Shown here piece after piece: positions 46,366-54,545 of a stretch of DNA of 64,000 nt. Where the stretch lies: positions 2,728,001 to 2,792,000 of the forward strand of contig NZ_AP024828.1 of NCBI RefSeq assembly GCF_019668465.1. The letters are read 5' to 3'. The notes under the pieces are model-generated. The model had not been told where the DNA came from. It ran no database searches and saw only the letters and a list, made by a program, of their open reading frames with translations. Both the position numbers and the translations under genes were made by a program. This stretch comes from Mycobacterium senriense. GTDB taxonomy: Bacteria; Actinomycetota; Actinomycetes; Mycobacteriales; Mycobacteriaceae. The stretch's first letter is position 1, and the number at the start of each line of letters is the position of its first letter.

Positions 46366-47175
46366 ATGGCGATCGATCCGTCGAACATTCTGCTCACCGG
46401 TCGGGTAGCGGTGGTGACCGGTGGGGGAGCCGGCATCGGGCGCGGCATCGCGGCCGGGATGGCGGCATTCGGTGCCCGGGTGGCGATCTGGGAACGCGAC
46501 CCGGAAACCTGTGCGCAGGCAGCCGAATCCATTGGTGCCCTGGGAATCGTCGCCGATGTCCGAGACAGTGAGCAGGTGGACGCCGCACTTGAGCGCACCA
46601 GCGCCGAACTCGGCACGCCCACGATCCTGGTCAACAACGCCGGCGGGGTGTTCTCCTCACCGTTGCTGGAAACCAGCGAAAACGGCTGGGACGCCTTGTA
46701 TCGTGCCAACCTGCGCCACGTGCTGCTGTGCAGCCAACGGATCGCCCGGCAGATGGTGTCCGCGAGCCTGCCCGGCTGCATCATCTCGCTCACCTCGATC
46801 GAGGGCGTACGGGCCGCACCGGGCTACGCGGCATACGCCGCCGCCAAGGCCGGTGTCATCAACTACACCAAAACCGCGGCGCTGGAACTGGCCCCGCACA
46901 ACATCCGGGTCAACGCGATAGCGCCGGATATCACGCTCACCGAAGGGCTGGCGAACCTTGGCGGCGGTGCCGCGATCGCCGCCATGGGAAACATCGTGCC
47001 GCTGGGACGTCCCGGCCATGTCGACGAAATCGCCGGTGCCGCGGTGTTTCTAGCCTCCGACATGTCGGGCTACCTGACCGGCCAGACGCTCCACGTCGAC
47101 GGCGGCACCCAGGCCTCCGGCGGTTGGTATCACGACCCGCGGACCGGCGACTACCGGTTGGGGCCGACGAGCTAG
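46366..47175 (+). CDS. Short-chain dehydrogenase/reductase
   Basis: The 269-residue SDR has TGGGAGIG, NNAG and the catalytic YAAAK within GYAAYAAAKAG. It belongs to the FabG-like classical SDRs and would oxidise a hydroxyacyl-CoA or alcohol intermediate. It is the last gene of the nine-gene P450 operon, 6 bases after the CoA-transferase gene. Its TAG shares a CTAG with the stop of the convergent SDR on the other strand. Confidence 0.87.
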   Translation: MAIDPSNILLTGRVAVVTGGGAGIGRGIAAGMAAFGARVAIWERDPETCAQAAESIGALGIVADVRDSEQVDAALERTSAELGTPTILVNNAGGVFSSPLLETSENGWDALYRANLRHVLLCSQRIARQMVSASLPGCIISLTSIEGVRAAPGYAAYAAAKAGVINYTKTAALELAPHNIRVNAIAPDITLTEGLANLGGGAAIAAMGNIVPLGRPGHVDEIAGAAVFLASDMSGYLTGQTLHVDGGTQASGGWYHDPRTGDYRLGPTS

Positions 47176-48011
47176 TGCGTCCAGCCCTCGGCGGCCTGTT
47201 CGTCGAAGGTGCGGTCAATGCGTTCGAACCTGCGCTTGACCGACGCACGGGCCGCCTCGTGCGGCAGGATGTACAAGCGGTTGGCCAGAATTGCGTCGGC
47301 CGTCAGCCGTGCCACGCCATCGACCGACACCGTGTCATCCTGCGTCGGCGGGAGCTGTCCGAAGCCGCTCGTCAGGTCCGGCGCTGATGCGAGCCCGTCA
47401 TCCGCGCCGCGAATTCGTTCCGAGTTCGCGACCAACCCCGTCTCGATGACCATCGGGCAAAGCACCGAGACGCCGATGCCGTTGTCCCTGACCTCGCGGG
47501 CCAGCGTCTCGGCCAGCCCGACGACGCCGTACTTGGCAACGCCGTATGCCCCGAGGCCGGCGTTGGGCACCAGCCCGGCAAAGGAAGCGGTGAATGCGAT
47601 GTGGCCACCCCTGCCCTGCTCGATCAACTTCGGCACGAATGCCTCGACGGCGTGGATCGAACCCCACAAGTCGATATCGATGACCCAGCGCCAGTCCTCG
47701 TGCGTCATCGCGGCGAGCGGACCGGCGACGACTATGCCCGCATTGCTGAACACGACATCGACCTGACCCAGCAGACGAAAGGATTCGTCCGCGAGGTGAG
47801 TCATTTGATCCAGATGCCGCACATCGCACGTCACCCCGTGCGCGTCGAACCCCTCGGCCTTCAATTGCGCCACGGCTCGTTCCAGCGCGGAGCCGTCGAC
47901 GTCGGCCAGCACCAGGCGGGCCCCGCGTCGGGCGAATTCGGTGGCGGTGGCCAAACCGATGCCACTCGCACCGCCGGTGATGACCGCCCCGCGTCCCTCG
48001 AAACCGTCCAT
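47172..48011 (-). CDS. Short-chain dehydrogenase/reductase
   Basis: The 279-residue SDR has TGGASGIG, SNAG (in place of NNAG) and YGVAK, with a C-terminal extension after CPMVIETGLV ending in a charged region. MDGFEGRG is used as the start. It is divergent from the MarR gene; a 17-base palindrome between them is a probable MarR operator controlling both. Substrate unknown. Confidence 0.84.
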   Translation of the reverse strand: MDGFEGRGAVITGGASGIGLATATEFARRGARLVLADVDGSALERAVAQLKAEGFDAHGVTCDVRHLDQMTHLADESFRLLGQVDVVFSNAGIVVAGPLAAMTHEDWRWVIDIDLWGSIHAVEAFVPKLIEQGRGGHIAFTASFAGLVPNAGLGAYGVAKYGVVGLAETLAREVRDNGIGVSVLCPMVIETGLVANSERIRGADDGLASAPDLTSGFGQLPPTQDDTVSVDGVARLTADAILANRLYILPHEAARASVKRRFERIDRTFDEQAAEGWTH

Positions 48012-48068
48012 GGATTCCGAGCGTATTACTCGCCCGGGAAACGGTGTGAGAGACATCATGTAGATTGG

Positions 48069-48085
48069 GCCCTAACTATTAGGGC
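48069..48085. promoter_or_regulatory. 17-base palindrome GCCCTAA-CTA-TTAGGGC, probable MarR operator
   Basis: The dyad has perfect 7-base arms and a 3-base spacer. It lies 12 bases upstream of the MarR ATG and 58 bases from the divergent SDR start. Position and geometry fit a MarR-type operator. Confidence 0.72.
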
Positions 48086-48096
48086 ACCATGTAACT

Positions 48097-48588
48097 ATGG
48101 CCGCTCCGACTGCGCGCGACATCGATCCGCTGGCGCTCGAACACCAGGTGTGCTTCGCGCTGGCGACGACCAACCGGGCGGTCCTGGCGGTGTATCGGCC
48201 CCTGTTGGAGCCGCTCGGCCTGACGCATCCGCAATACCTGGTGATGCTGGCGCTGTGGGATCACCGCAAGGCTCCCGCGGCGGACCAGTTCCCGTTGTCG
48301 GTCAAGCAGATTGCCGCCGCGTTGCAGATGGATTCCGCCACACTTTCGCCGATGCTCAAGCGCCTGGAGGCGCAGGGGCTGATCACCCGCGCCAAGAACG
48401 CGGCCGACGAGCGCACCACCGATGTGATGCTGACGCAGCGCGGAATCGCCTTGCGGGAGCGAGCACTTGAGATTCCGCCCGCCGTGGTGGCGCGTCTGGG
48501 TGTCGAGCTGGCCGAACTCGAGAACCTACATCGGGTCCTCACCCGTATCAACGCCGCCGCCGTCGCGGCCGGCGCACTGCAATCCTGA
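48097..48588 (+). CDS. MarR-family transcriptional regulator
   Basis: The 163-residue protein has the MarR winged helix (HPQYLVMLALWDHRKAPAADQFPLSVKQIAAALQMDSATLSPMLKRLEAQGLITRAKNAADERTTDVMLTQRG), where the DERxxxVxLTxxG wing is diagnostic. It likely binds the palindrome at 48069-48085 and controls itself and the divergent SDR gene. MarR ligands are often phenolic, consistent with the region, but this is an inference. Confidence 0.92.
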   Translation: MAAPTARDIDPLALEHQVCFALATTNRAVLAVYRPLLEPLGLTHPQYLVMLALWDHRKAPAADQFPLSVKQIAAALQMDSATLSPMLKRLEAQGLITRAKNAADERTTDVMLTQRGIALRERALEIPPAVVARLGVELAELENLHRVLTRINAAAVAAGALQS

Positions 48589-48604
48589 AACCCGAGGAGC
48601 CATC

Positions 48605-49021
48605 ATGACCGACGCGAAACCCAATCTGTGGCAGCGGATCGGCTATTCCTACGGCCGGCGACTGCCCGACTCGATGCGCACCTGGGTGGCCCGCGATCTG
48701 GCCGGGGAGGGAGCCGTTCGCCGGCACATGATCAGGTGGGCGATCCCGCCCCTGCTGGTGCTTGCTCCGTTCTGGCTGTTGCCGGCCTCGCTCTACGTGC
48801 ACACGGAGATGACCGCGCCGCTCTACATCTGGTCGCTGCTGATAACGCTTGCCCTGAACAAGGTCTGGCGCCGCCACCGGCTGGCGGTCCATGGACTGGA
48901 CCCGAACCTGGTCGACGTGGTCGCCCGCCGGAAACAGGCGCGGATGCACGAGGACTACATCGCCCGCTACGGGCCGCGACCCGAATCGGCCGAATGGCAG
49001 TCCAACAGCAGCCCCTTCTAG
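48605..49021 (+). CDS. DUF5313-type membrane protein
   Basis: The 138-residue protein begins MTDAKPNLWQRIGYSYGRRLPDSMRTWVARDL, a signature of the DUF5313 family found in mycobacteria, followed by two hydrophobic segments (PPLLVLAPFWLLPASLYV and PLYIWSLLITLAL) and a basic C-terminus. Function unknown. GAGGAGC precedes the ATG. It starts 16 bases after the MarR stop, so it is likely in the same transcript. Confidence 0.85.
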   Translation: MTDAKPNLWQRIGYSYGRRLPDSMRTWVARDLAGEGAVRRHMIRWAIPPLLVLAPFWLLPASLYVHTEMTAPLYIWSLLITLALNKVWRRHRLAVHGLDPNLVDVVARRKQARMHEDYIARYGPRPESAEWQSNSSPF

Positions 49022-49024
49022 CGG

Positions 49025-49873
49025 CTACTTCAGGCAGCTGCCCGCGTCGACGGGCAGCGTCACACCGGTGATGTAGCGAGCTTCATCGGAGGCGAAGAAC
49101 AGCACCGCGTTGCTGATATCGATCGGCTCAACCCAGGGGATCGGCAGCGTGTGGAAAAGCTGGCAGATCGGCGCCATGTCGTCCGGACCCGGGTTTTCCA
49201 GGTCCGGGCGGAACATCTTGAAGGTGCCGTCATTGTGCAGCATCGGCGTCTTGACGTGGGTCGGGTGCACGGAGTTGACGCGAATCATGTGCTGTCCCAG
49301 CTCAACTCCGAAGGCGCGCATCAGCCCGACGACGCCGTGCTTGGCCGCGACGTAGTGGCCGGTGTGGGGGTAGGCCTTGAGCCCGCCCACCGAGCTGGTC
49401 AGGATGATCGAACCGCCGTTGCCACCCGCGATCAGGTGCGGCACACCGGCTTTCACCGTCTTCCACACGCCGGCCAGGTTGATGTCGATCATCTCGGTCC
49501 AGTCTTCTTCACTGGTCTTGTCCAAAGTCTCGCCGCCGTTGCCGATTCCGGCGTTGGCCACGATGATGTCGAGCCGGCCGAGCTGCTCGACGCCGTTGTC
49601 CACCGCCGCCTTGAGTGCGTCGAAGTTGCGGACATCGACCTCGGCCGTGAAGATCCTGCGGTTGTGCCCCTTGACCAGGTCGGCGGTCTCGGCGAGGTCT
49701 TCGGGCGTCGACGCCGGGATCGCGGTGTCCAGCACGCCCTCGCGGATGGGCTTACAGATGTCGACGGCGATGATGTCGGCACCCTCCTGGGCCAACCGCA
49801 CCGCATGGCTGCGGCCCTGACCGCGTGCCGCTCCGGTGACGAAAGCGACTTTGCCCTCAACACGTCCGGTCAT
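49025..49873 (-). CDS. Mycofactocin-coupled short-chain dehydrogenase
   Basis: The 282-residue SDR has TGAARGQGRSHAVRLAQEGADIIAVDIC at the N-terminus and Y174xxxK178 (YVAAK). The GARGQGRSHAVRLA segment and the insertion that follows (residues about 40-72) are the marks of the mycofactocin-dependent SDR group, in which NAD stays bound and electrons go to the redox cofactor mycofactocin. Such enzymes oxidise alcohols such as carveol-type terpenoids. A GAGAAT-N3-ATTCTC operator lies 159 bases upstream. The mycofactocin biosynthesis genes are not in the window. Confidence 0.9.
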   Translation of the reverse strand: MTGRVEGKVAFVTGAARGQGRSHAVRLAQEGADIIAVDICKPIREGVLDTAIPASTPEDLAETADLVKGHNRRIFTAEVDVRNFDALKAAVDNGVEQLGRLDIIVANAGIGNGGETLDKTSEEDWTEMIDINLAGVWKTVKAGVPHLIAGGNGGSIILTSSVGGLKAYPHTGHYVAAKHGVVGLMRAFGVELGQHMIRVNSVHPTHVKTPMLHNDGTFKMFRPDLENPGPDDMAPICQLFHTLPIPWVEPIDISNAVLFFASDEARYITGVTLPVDAGSCLK

Positions 49874-50031
49874 GGCTACCTCAACTCCTGACTTGATCTG
49901 ATCGGCACGCCTCAGCGGGGAACAAACGCGTTCTACAGGACCGCGGGTCTTGCCGCCCTTGAACTCTGTCATTCGGCCATCACGGGTGTCAATGACGGAT
50001 CCGTTTCGGCTATTTCTGGTTCTAGATATTA

Positions 50032-50046
50032 GAGAATCTCATTCTC
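50032..50046. promoter_or_regulatory. Operator GAGAAT-CTC-ATTCTC upstream of the mycofactocin-type SDR
   Basis: It has perfect 6-base arms and a 3-base spacer. It lies 159 bases upstream of the SDR ATG and 67 bases past the end of the TetR gene, which is transcribed toward it. It is one of five close copies of the same operator in the window. Confidence 0.7.
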
Positions 50047-50112
50047 ACCGGCAAACGGCGTGCGCTATTTGCTCATCGAGAGACGAGGGGGGTGCGGCGT
50101 GCTCGGGGTGTA

Positions 50113-50829
50113 CTACGCGACGAATCCGCGTGAGCAGAAGTCCCATACCTCTTCGGCGGTGATGGGGTGCATCGTCGCGTCGTCGGGCCCGCCGCTGGAT
50201 TGCGCGATGAACATGACGGTCTGCATGGTCATGGCGGCCACCCGCTTGGGATTGATGGTGGTACGCAGCTTTCCGGCGTCGTGGGCCGCGTCCATCAGCT
50301 CCGTCAGCAACGCGAGGAGCGGCGCATGGGCGACTTTGACCTCCGCAGGATGCGTCACCAGCAACCTTGGAGCAAAGTCGGTGAACAGCGGACGCTTGGC
50401 CGTGGGGTCCGGGCGGGACGCCTCGTAGAGGAGTTGGACGGCGACCTGCAGCCGCTCCAGCGGATCGGTTTGGCTCTCGGTGGCGGCGCGGATCTGGTCG
50501 GCCGATCGGCTCAGGGCGTCCTCGAAGAGCGCCAGCAGCAACTCGTGCTTGCCGTCGAATTGCAGGTAGAAGCTGCGCAACGATTGGCGGGAGCGGTCCA
50601 CGACCTCCTGCACGGTAAAGTCCGTGCTGCCCTTTTCGATGATGATGGCCTGGGCCGCGTCGAGGAAGCGCTGAACACGTTGCGCCGCGCGCAGTTTCGC
50701 AGTCTTGATGGACCGCTCGACGGCACGCTGCTTCCAGGCCGGCTCTTCGCTGGGGTTGGTCACGGCTGGCTCAGGTGATTGCCGCGAGGGGAGAACATGG
50801 TTGGACTCTACCGGAGAACGCCGTGACAT
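50113..50829 (-). CDS. TetR-family regulator, candidate master regulator of the GAGAAT operator set
   Basis: The protein (about 238 residues from this start) has the TetR helix-turn-helix AQRVQRFLDAAQAIIIEKGSTDFTVQEVVDRSRQSLRSFYLQFDGKHELLLALFEDAL and a helical ligand domain. The start is uncertain: ATG at 50829 is shown and GTG at 50763 is plausible because the DNA-binding domain begins after it. It is divergent from the acyl-CoA dehydrogenase at 51006, with a GAGAATACTATTCTC palindrome between them. Because this palindrome is repeated in front of other catabolic operons here, the protein probably represses the whole set. Confidence 0.9.
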   Translation of the reverse strand: MSRRSPVESNHVLPSRQSPEPAVTNPSEEPAWKQRAVERSIKTAKLRAAQRVQRFLDAAQAIIIEKGSTDFTVQEVVDRSRQSLRSFYLQFDGKHELLLALFEDALSRSADQIRAATESQTDPLERLQVAVQLLYEASRPDPTAKRPLFTDFAPRLLVTHPAEVKVAHAPLLALLTELMDAAHDAGKLRTTINPKRVAAMTMQTVMFIAQSSGGPDDATMHPITAEEVWDFCSRGFVA

Positions 50830-50885
50830 CGCTGCGCTCGACCCCCTCACGGATCACGTGTCGGAGATTGTAACTTTCTTACCAC

Positions 50886-50900
50886 GAGAATACTATTCTC
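50886..50900. promoter_or_regulatory. Operator GAGAATA-C-TATTCTC between TetR and acyl-CoA dehydrogenase
   Basis: This palindrome is identical to that at 5300-5314. It lies 57 bases from the TetR ATG (minus) and 105 bases from the acyl-CoA dehydrogenase GTG (plus). Position strongly suggests autoregulation by the TetR protein. Confidence 0.78.
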
Positions 50901-51005
50901 TTAGACGTGTGTATGGAAGCGTAATCGCAAGAGTGAACCCCTTCGTCGGCGGAAACCCGAATCTACCGACGGCTCGGTGCGCTCAGACTCATCCCGGGAA
51001 GTGTC

Positions 51006-52181
51006 GTGCAGCTGACGTTTGACGCCGACGTGGAGGCGTTCCGAGCCGAATTCGTGGCATTTCTCGACGCGCATCTGCCTCCCGAAGCCGAGGCGCTGGT
51101 GCGGCCGCGGTCCAGTTCGGACATCCCGCAGTGGGCCCGCCGCTGGCAACGCCTGCTGTTCGACAGCGGATGGCTACAGCCCGGCAACCCGCCCGAGTTC
51201 GGCGGGCGCAACGCCACGCTGTTGCAGCAATACGTGTACCAGGAGGAGCTGTCCCGCCGGCGCATCTATCAGAGTTTCAATCCGCAGGGCGTGGGCATCA
51301 TCGCGGCGTCATTGCTGTCGTTCGGCACACCCGAGCAGAAACAGCGTTGGGCGGTGCCGATTTTGCGCGCGGAGATCACCGCGTCGCTGGGGATGAGCGA
51401 ACCCGGTGCAGGCTCGGATCTCGCGTCGCTGAAGACGCGCGCGGTGCGCGATGGTGACCACTTCGTCGTCAATGGGCAGAAAGTGTGGACCTCGGGCGCC
51501 CATCAAGCCGATGTGTTGCTGACATTCGTGCGCACCGACCCGGACGCGCCAAAACACAAGGGCATCAGCGCTTTACTGATTCCGACCGACACCCCCGGCG
51601 TAGTGCGTCGCCCCTTCGCTTCGGTGGGCGACATCGAAGACGTCGACTTCAACGAGGTCTTCTTCACCGACGCGCGGGTGCCGGCCGAGAACTTGGTGGG
51701 GGAGCTCAACGCCGGCTGGCGCGTCGCGACCGGTTCGCTCGGCCACGAACGCGCGATGCTGTGGCTGGATTACGCAGACATGTTGCGCGCGTTGACCGTC
51801 GAGTCCAGCCCCGCAGGGCCCGTGCAGCGGGATCACTACGCGACGCTGGTGATGGATTTCTACGCGATGCGGCTGCTGGGGTCGGCGACGCTGGCCAAAG
51901 CCGCGCGCGGCGAGGAGGACGTGCCCGCCCAGTCGGTGCTCAAGCTGCTCGGTTCGGAGGCGATGCAACGCGCCAGCGAGGACGCCCTCAACGCCAAAGA
52001 CGGCGACGGACTGCCACTGCGCGCGGTCACGGCCCCGTTCGCGCCGCTCAACCTGGACAGCCACTACGGCAGCTGGTTCGACCGGTACACCCGCACCTTC
52101 GCCGCGACCATCGCCGGCGGTACGTCGGAAATTCAGCGCAACATCATCGCCGAACGCGTACTCGGGCTGCCGCGCAATTGA
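51006..52181 (+). CDS. Acyl-CoA dehydrogenase
   Basis: The 391-residue ACAD has the canonical blocks: GMSEPGAGSDLASLKTRA, VNGQKVWTSGAH, and GGTSEIQRNIIAERVLGL. It is close to full length for the family and should be a homomeric enzyme or pair with another ACAD. The GTG start is used, with AAGTGTC upstream. It stands alone on the plus strand, divergent from the TetR gene, and is likely derepressed when the TetR ligand is present. Confidence 0.92.
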   Translation: MQLTFDADVEAFRAEFVAFLDAHLPPEAEALVRPRSSSDIPQWARRWQRLLFDSGWLQPGNPPEFGGRNATLLQQYVYQEELSRRRIYQSFNPQGVGIIAASLLSFGTPEQKQRWAVPILRAEITASLGMSEPGAGSDLASLKTRAVRDGDHFVVNGQKVWTSGAHQADVLLTFVRTDPDAPKHKGISALLIPTDTPGVVRRPFASVGDIEDVDFNEVFFTDARVPAENLVGELNAGWRVATGSLGHERAMLWLDYADMLRALTVESSPAGPVQRDHYATLVMDFYAMRLLGSATLAKAARGEEDVPAQSVLKLLGSEAMQRASEDALNAKDGDGLPLRAVTAPFAPLNLDSHYGSWFDRYTRTFAATIAGGTSEIQRNIIAERVLGLPRN

Positions 52182-52189
52182 GCTGCGCG

Positions 52190-52459
52190 TCAGTGATTTC
52201 GGGCGTCAAGCTGGGCGTAGTAGCCGATGGCGACCAGACCCGCCACTATCGCGATCGCCCCTAAAACCATGCCGGCCAAGGCAGTTCGGGGGTTGTTCGC
52301 CTCCCCGCGGCCAACCCGTCGGCGGGCGATGTCGCCCGTCACCACCGCCGCGATGCCGAAGGGCACGCCGAGCAGCAACCAGCAGGTGAGGAGTCCCACC
52401 AGGCCCAGCAGCACCGAGGCGACGCCTACCTGGTTTTGTGGTGCGTCGGGGTGACTCAT
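52190..52459 (-). CDS. Small DUF4190-like membrane protein
   Basis: The 89-residue protein has two hydrophobic segments (VGVASVLLGLVGLLTCWLLLGVPFGIAAVVTG and LAGMVLGAIAIVAGLVAIGYY) joined by a basic loop (DIARRRVGRGEANN), as in DUF4190 proteins. AGGAGG lies about 8 bases upstream of the ATG. It is convergent with the acyl-CoA dehydrogenase gene (8 bases). Function unknown; a role at the membrane in this catabolic region is not shown. Confidence 0.82.
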   Translation of the reverse strand: MSHPDAPQNQVGVASVLLGLVGLLTCWLLLGVPFGIAAVVTGDIARRRVGRGEANNPRTALAGMVLGAIAIVAGLVAIGYYAQLDARNH

Positions 52460-52596
52460 TACGTCCCAACCTCCTCGGGCTGACGGCCGGCGCCAATTGG
52501 CCGCCGCGCCCAGTCTGCTCCGAGCTGCGCCCGCGGGACAAGAAATGGGGTGTACCGCGGCCTGACGGCCGACGCGCGGCCTCCGGGGGCGTCCCG

Positions 52597-53427
52597 TTAC
52601 AGCTGCGCGAGCCGTGGCGCAGATCCGGCCGCCACCACCGCTTTTCCGGCGGCACGCGTCAGTTCGCGAGAGCTGCCCAGTAGTCCGTCGAGAATCAGCG
52701 ACCGCTTGATGTGGTGGTGCAGCGGATGCTCGGCGGTGAAGCCGATACCGCCCAGCACCTGCTGGCAGTGGCGTGCGGCGGTCAGCGCGGCCCGGCCGGC
52801 CGCGGCCTTCGCCAACAGGGAAGCCAGTCCCTGCGGGTCGTCGCACTCCGTGGCAGCCTGCAGTGTGGCCTCGGCACCTTCGATCGCGACGAGTGTTTCG
52901 GCCAGCCGGTGCCGGATCGCCTGGAACGAGCTGATGTGCCGGCCGAACTGAACGCGGTCCACGGCGTGCTGACGGGCCAGTGACAGCATCGCGTGGCTGG
53001 TCCCCACCAGCCACCAACCCAGGGCGCGCCAACCCGCTTGCAGTGCGGCCGACGGCAAGGGACCCTCTTGCGGCACAGGGCGTATCGGCAGCAGCTCGTC
53101 GATCGCCGAGCCGGGGTGGTCGCCGCGCTCCCACAGCACCCAGGAGCCGCCGGCGAACGGCAGCGGCAGCGTGCCCCCCGGCGCGTCACCCGCCGCGCAC
53201 AGCACCACATCGTTGAGTGCGGGGGCGTGCGCGCCGGTCTCGCCGAGCAGCTTGAACACCAGAGGGATTGCGATGTCCGGCATTTCGTCGAGCATGTCGC
53301 GCCAGCCGAGGTCGGTCAGCGCCGCGTCAAGCTTGGCTCCCGAGGCGGCGCTCATCGTCGTCCGCAACGAGTCCGCCAGCAGGCGCAGCGATTCGGGGTC
53401 TGACTCGGTGTCTGCCGAAGGGGCCAC
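52597..53427 (-). CDS. Acyl-CoA dehydrogenase, short partner subunit
   Basis: The 276-residue protein keeps only the C-terminal ACAD domain features (ARQHAVDRVQFGRHISSFQAIRHRLAETL and CQQVLGGIGFTAEHPLHHHIKR) and has a degenerate N-terminal part, as in the short subunits of heteromeric acyl-CoA dehydrogenases. The GTG start follows GAAGGAG. It is 3 bases downstream of the longer ACAD gene, with which it likely forms an alpha2-beta2 enzyme. It is the last gene of the Rieske operon. Confidence 0.85.
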   Translation of the reverse strand: MAPSADTESDPESLRLLADSLRTTMSAASGAKLDAALTDLGWRDMLDEMPDIAIPLVFKLLGETGAHAPALNDVVLCAAGDAPGGTLPLPFAGGSWVLWERGDHPGSAIDELLPIRPVPQEGPLPSAALQAGWRALGWWLVGTSHAMLSLARQHAVDRVQFGRHISSFQAIRHRLAETLVAIEGAEATLQAATECDDPQGLASLLAKAAAGRAALTAARHCQQVLGGIGFTAEHPLHHHIKRSLILDGLLGSSRELTRAAGKAVVAAGSAPRLAQL

Positions 53428-53430
53428 GGT

Positions 53431-54528
53431 TCACTCCTTCCCGAGGTCGAGCAGCCGGCGGGCGATGATATTGCGCTGGATCTCCGCGGTACCGCCGTAG
53501 ATCGTTGCCGCGCGCGAGTACAGGTATTCCGAACGCCACGGCGTGTCTTCGAGCTCGAGCGTCCCCGGCAACACCTCGCGGACGGTGTCGTAGAGCCGCT
53601 GCTCGGCGGAGGCCAACAGCACCTTGTCGATGGAGGTGTCGGGTCCCAGTCGGGCCCCGTCGCGCATCCGGTGCTGGGTGGCACGCGACCGGCAGCGCAA
53701 TGTGTGCAGCGCCAGATAGGCTCCGCCCAGCGCGGATTCGTCGGGCTCGCCGGTTCCGGACGCCGCGGTGATCAGGTCGTCGAAACGCGAATAGAGGTAG
53801 GCGATTCGCTGCCAGAAACAGGCGGAACGCTCATAGGGCAGCAGGTCCATGGCCAGTCGCCAGCCGTCGCCGGGCTTGCCCAGCATCCTGCTGGCCGGGA
53901 TCACCACGTCGTCGTAGTACACCTCGCAGAATTCGTCGACACCGTGCATCGTCCGCAACGGGCGGACGGTGATGCCCGGCGTATCGAGGTCTACGAAGAA
54001 CGCGGTGATTCCGTCGTGCCCGGGGGCGGTACGGGTGAGCAGGACGCACCGGGTGGAGAACTGCGCGAAGCTGGTCCAGACCTTTTGGCCGTTGACGATC
54101 CAGTTGTCGCCGTCCTGGACCGCCCGGGTCGTCAGAGATGCCAGGTCGCTGCCCGACCCCGGCTCGGAAAAGCCTTGGCACCATTGCTCTTCGCCGCGCA
54201 GCAGGCGTGGCACCATTTCCTTGGCGAGCTCCGCCGGTGCGTAGTCGATCATCGTGGGTGCGAGCACCTCGAGCATCGAGTAGGGGCCGGGTTCGGCCAG
54301 CCGACGGCCCACCACCTCTTCGCCGACGATCGCGCGCAGCACCGCGGGACCGCCCAATCCGCCGACCTCGACCGGCCAGCCGAACCGCATCCAATCGGCG
54401 TCGTAGAGCGCACGGCTGACCCGGGCGAACTGCCGCATGTGTCCCTGCAGCGAGTGGTCGGGCTCGGGGGTCAGATCGTTGTCGTCGAGCCATGCGTGCA
54501 GGTCGGCCCGAAACTGCTCGACATTCAC
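53431..54528 (-). CDS. Acyl-CoA dehydrogenase, partner subunit
   Basis: The 365-residue protein has QGFSEPGSGSDLASL, VNGQKVWTSFAQ and GGTAEIQRNIIARRLLDLG. The GTG start lies 17 bases downstream of the SnoaL-like stop. It pairs with the short ACAD gene at 52597. Pairs of this kind are typical of mycobacterial steroid and terpenoid side-chain oxidation. It should act after activation of the oxygenated acid to a CoA ester. Confidence 0.9.
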   Translation of the reverse strand: MNVEQFRADLHAWLDDNDLTPEPDHSLQGHMRQFARVSRALYDADWMRFGWPVEVGGLGGPAVLRAIVGEEVVGRRLAEPGPYSMLEVLAPTMIDYAPAELAKEMVPRLLRGEEQWCQGFSEPGSGSDLASLTTRAVQDGDNWIVNGQKVWTSFAQFSTRCVLLTRTAPGHDGITAFFVDLDTPGITVRPLRTMHGVDEFCEVYYDDVVIPASRMLGKPGDGWRLAMDLLPYERSACFWQRIAYLYSRFDDLITAASGTGEPDESALGGAYLALHTLRCRSRATQHRMRDGARLGPDTSIDKVLLASAEQRLYDTVREVLPGTLELEDTPWRSEYLYSRAATIYGGTAEIQRNIIARRLLDLGKE

Positions 54529-54545
54529 TTCGATTAGTCGGCTCC

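Noticed and set aside
50041..50112. Small plus-strand coding region downstream of the SDR operator
   Set aside because: The short frame has no Shine-Dalgarno, and the region is best read as the TetR 3' end and SDR promoter.
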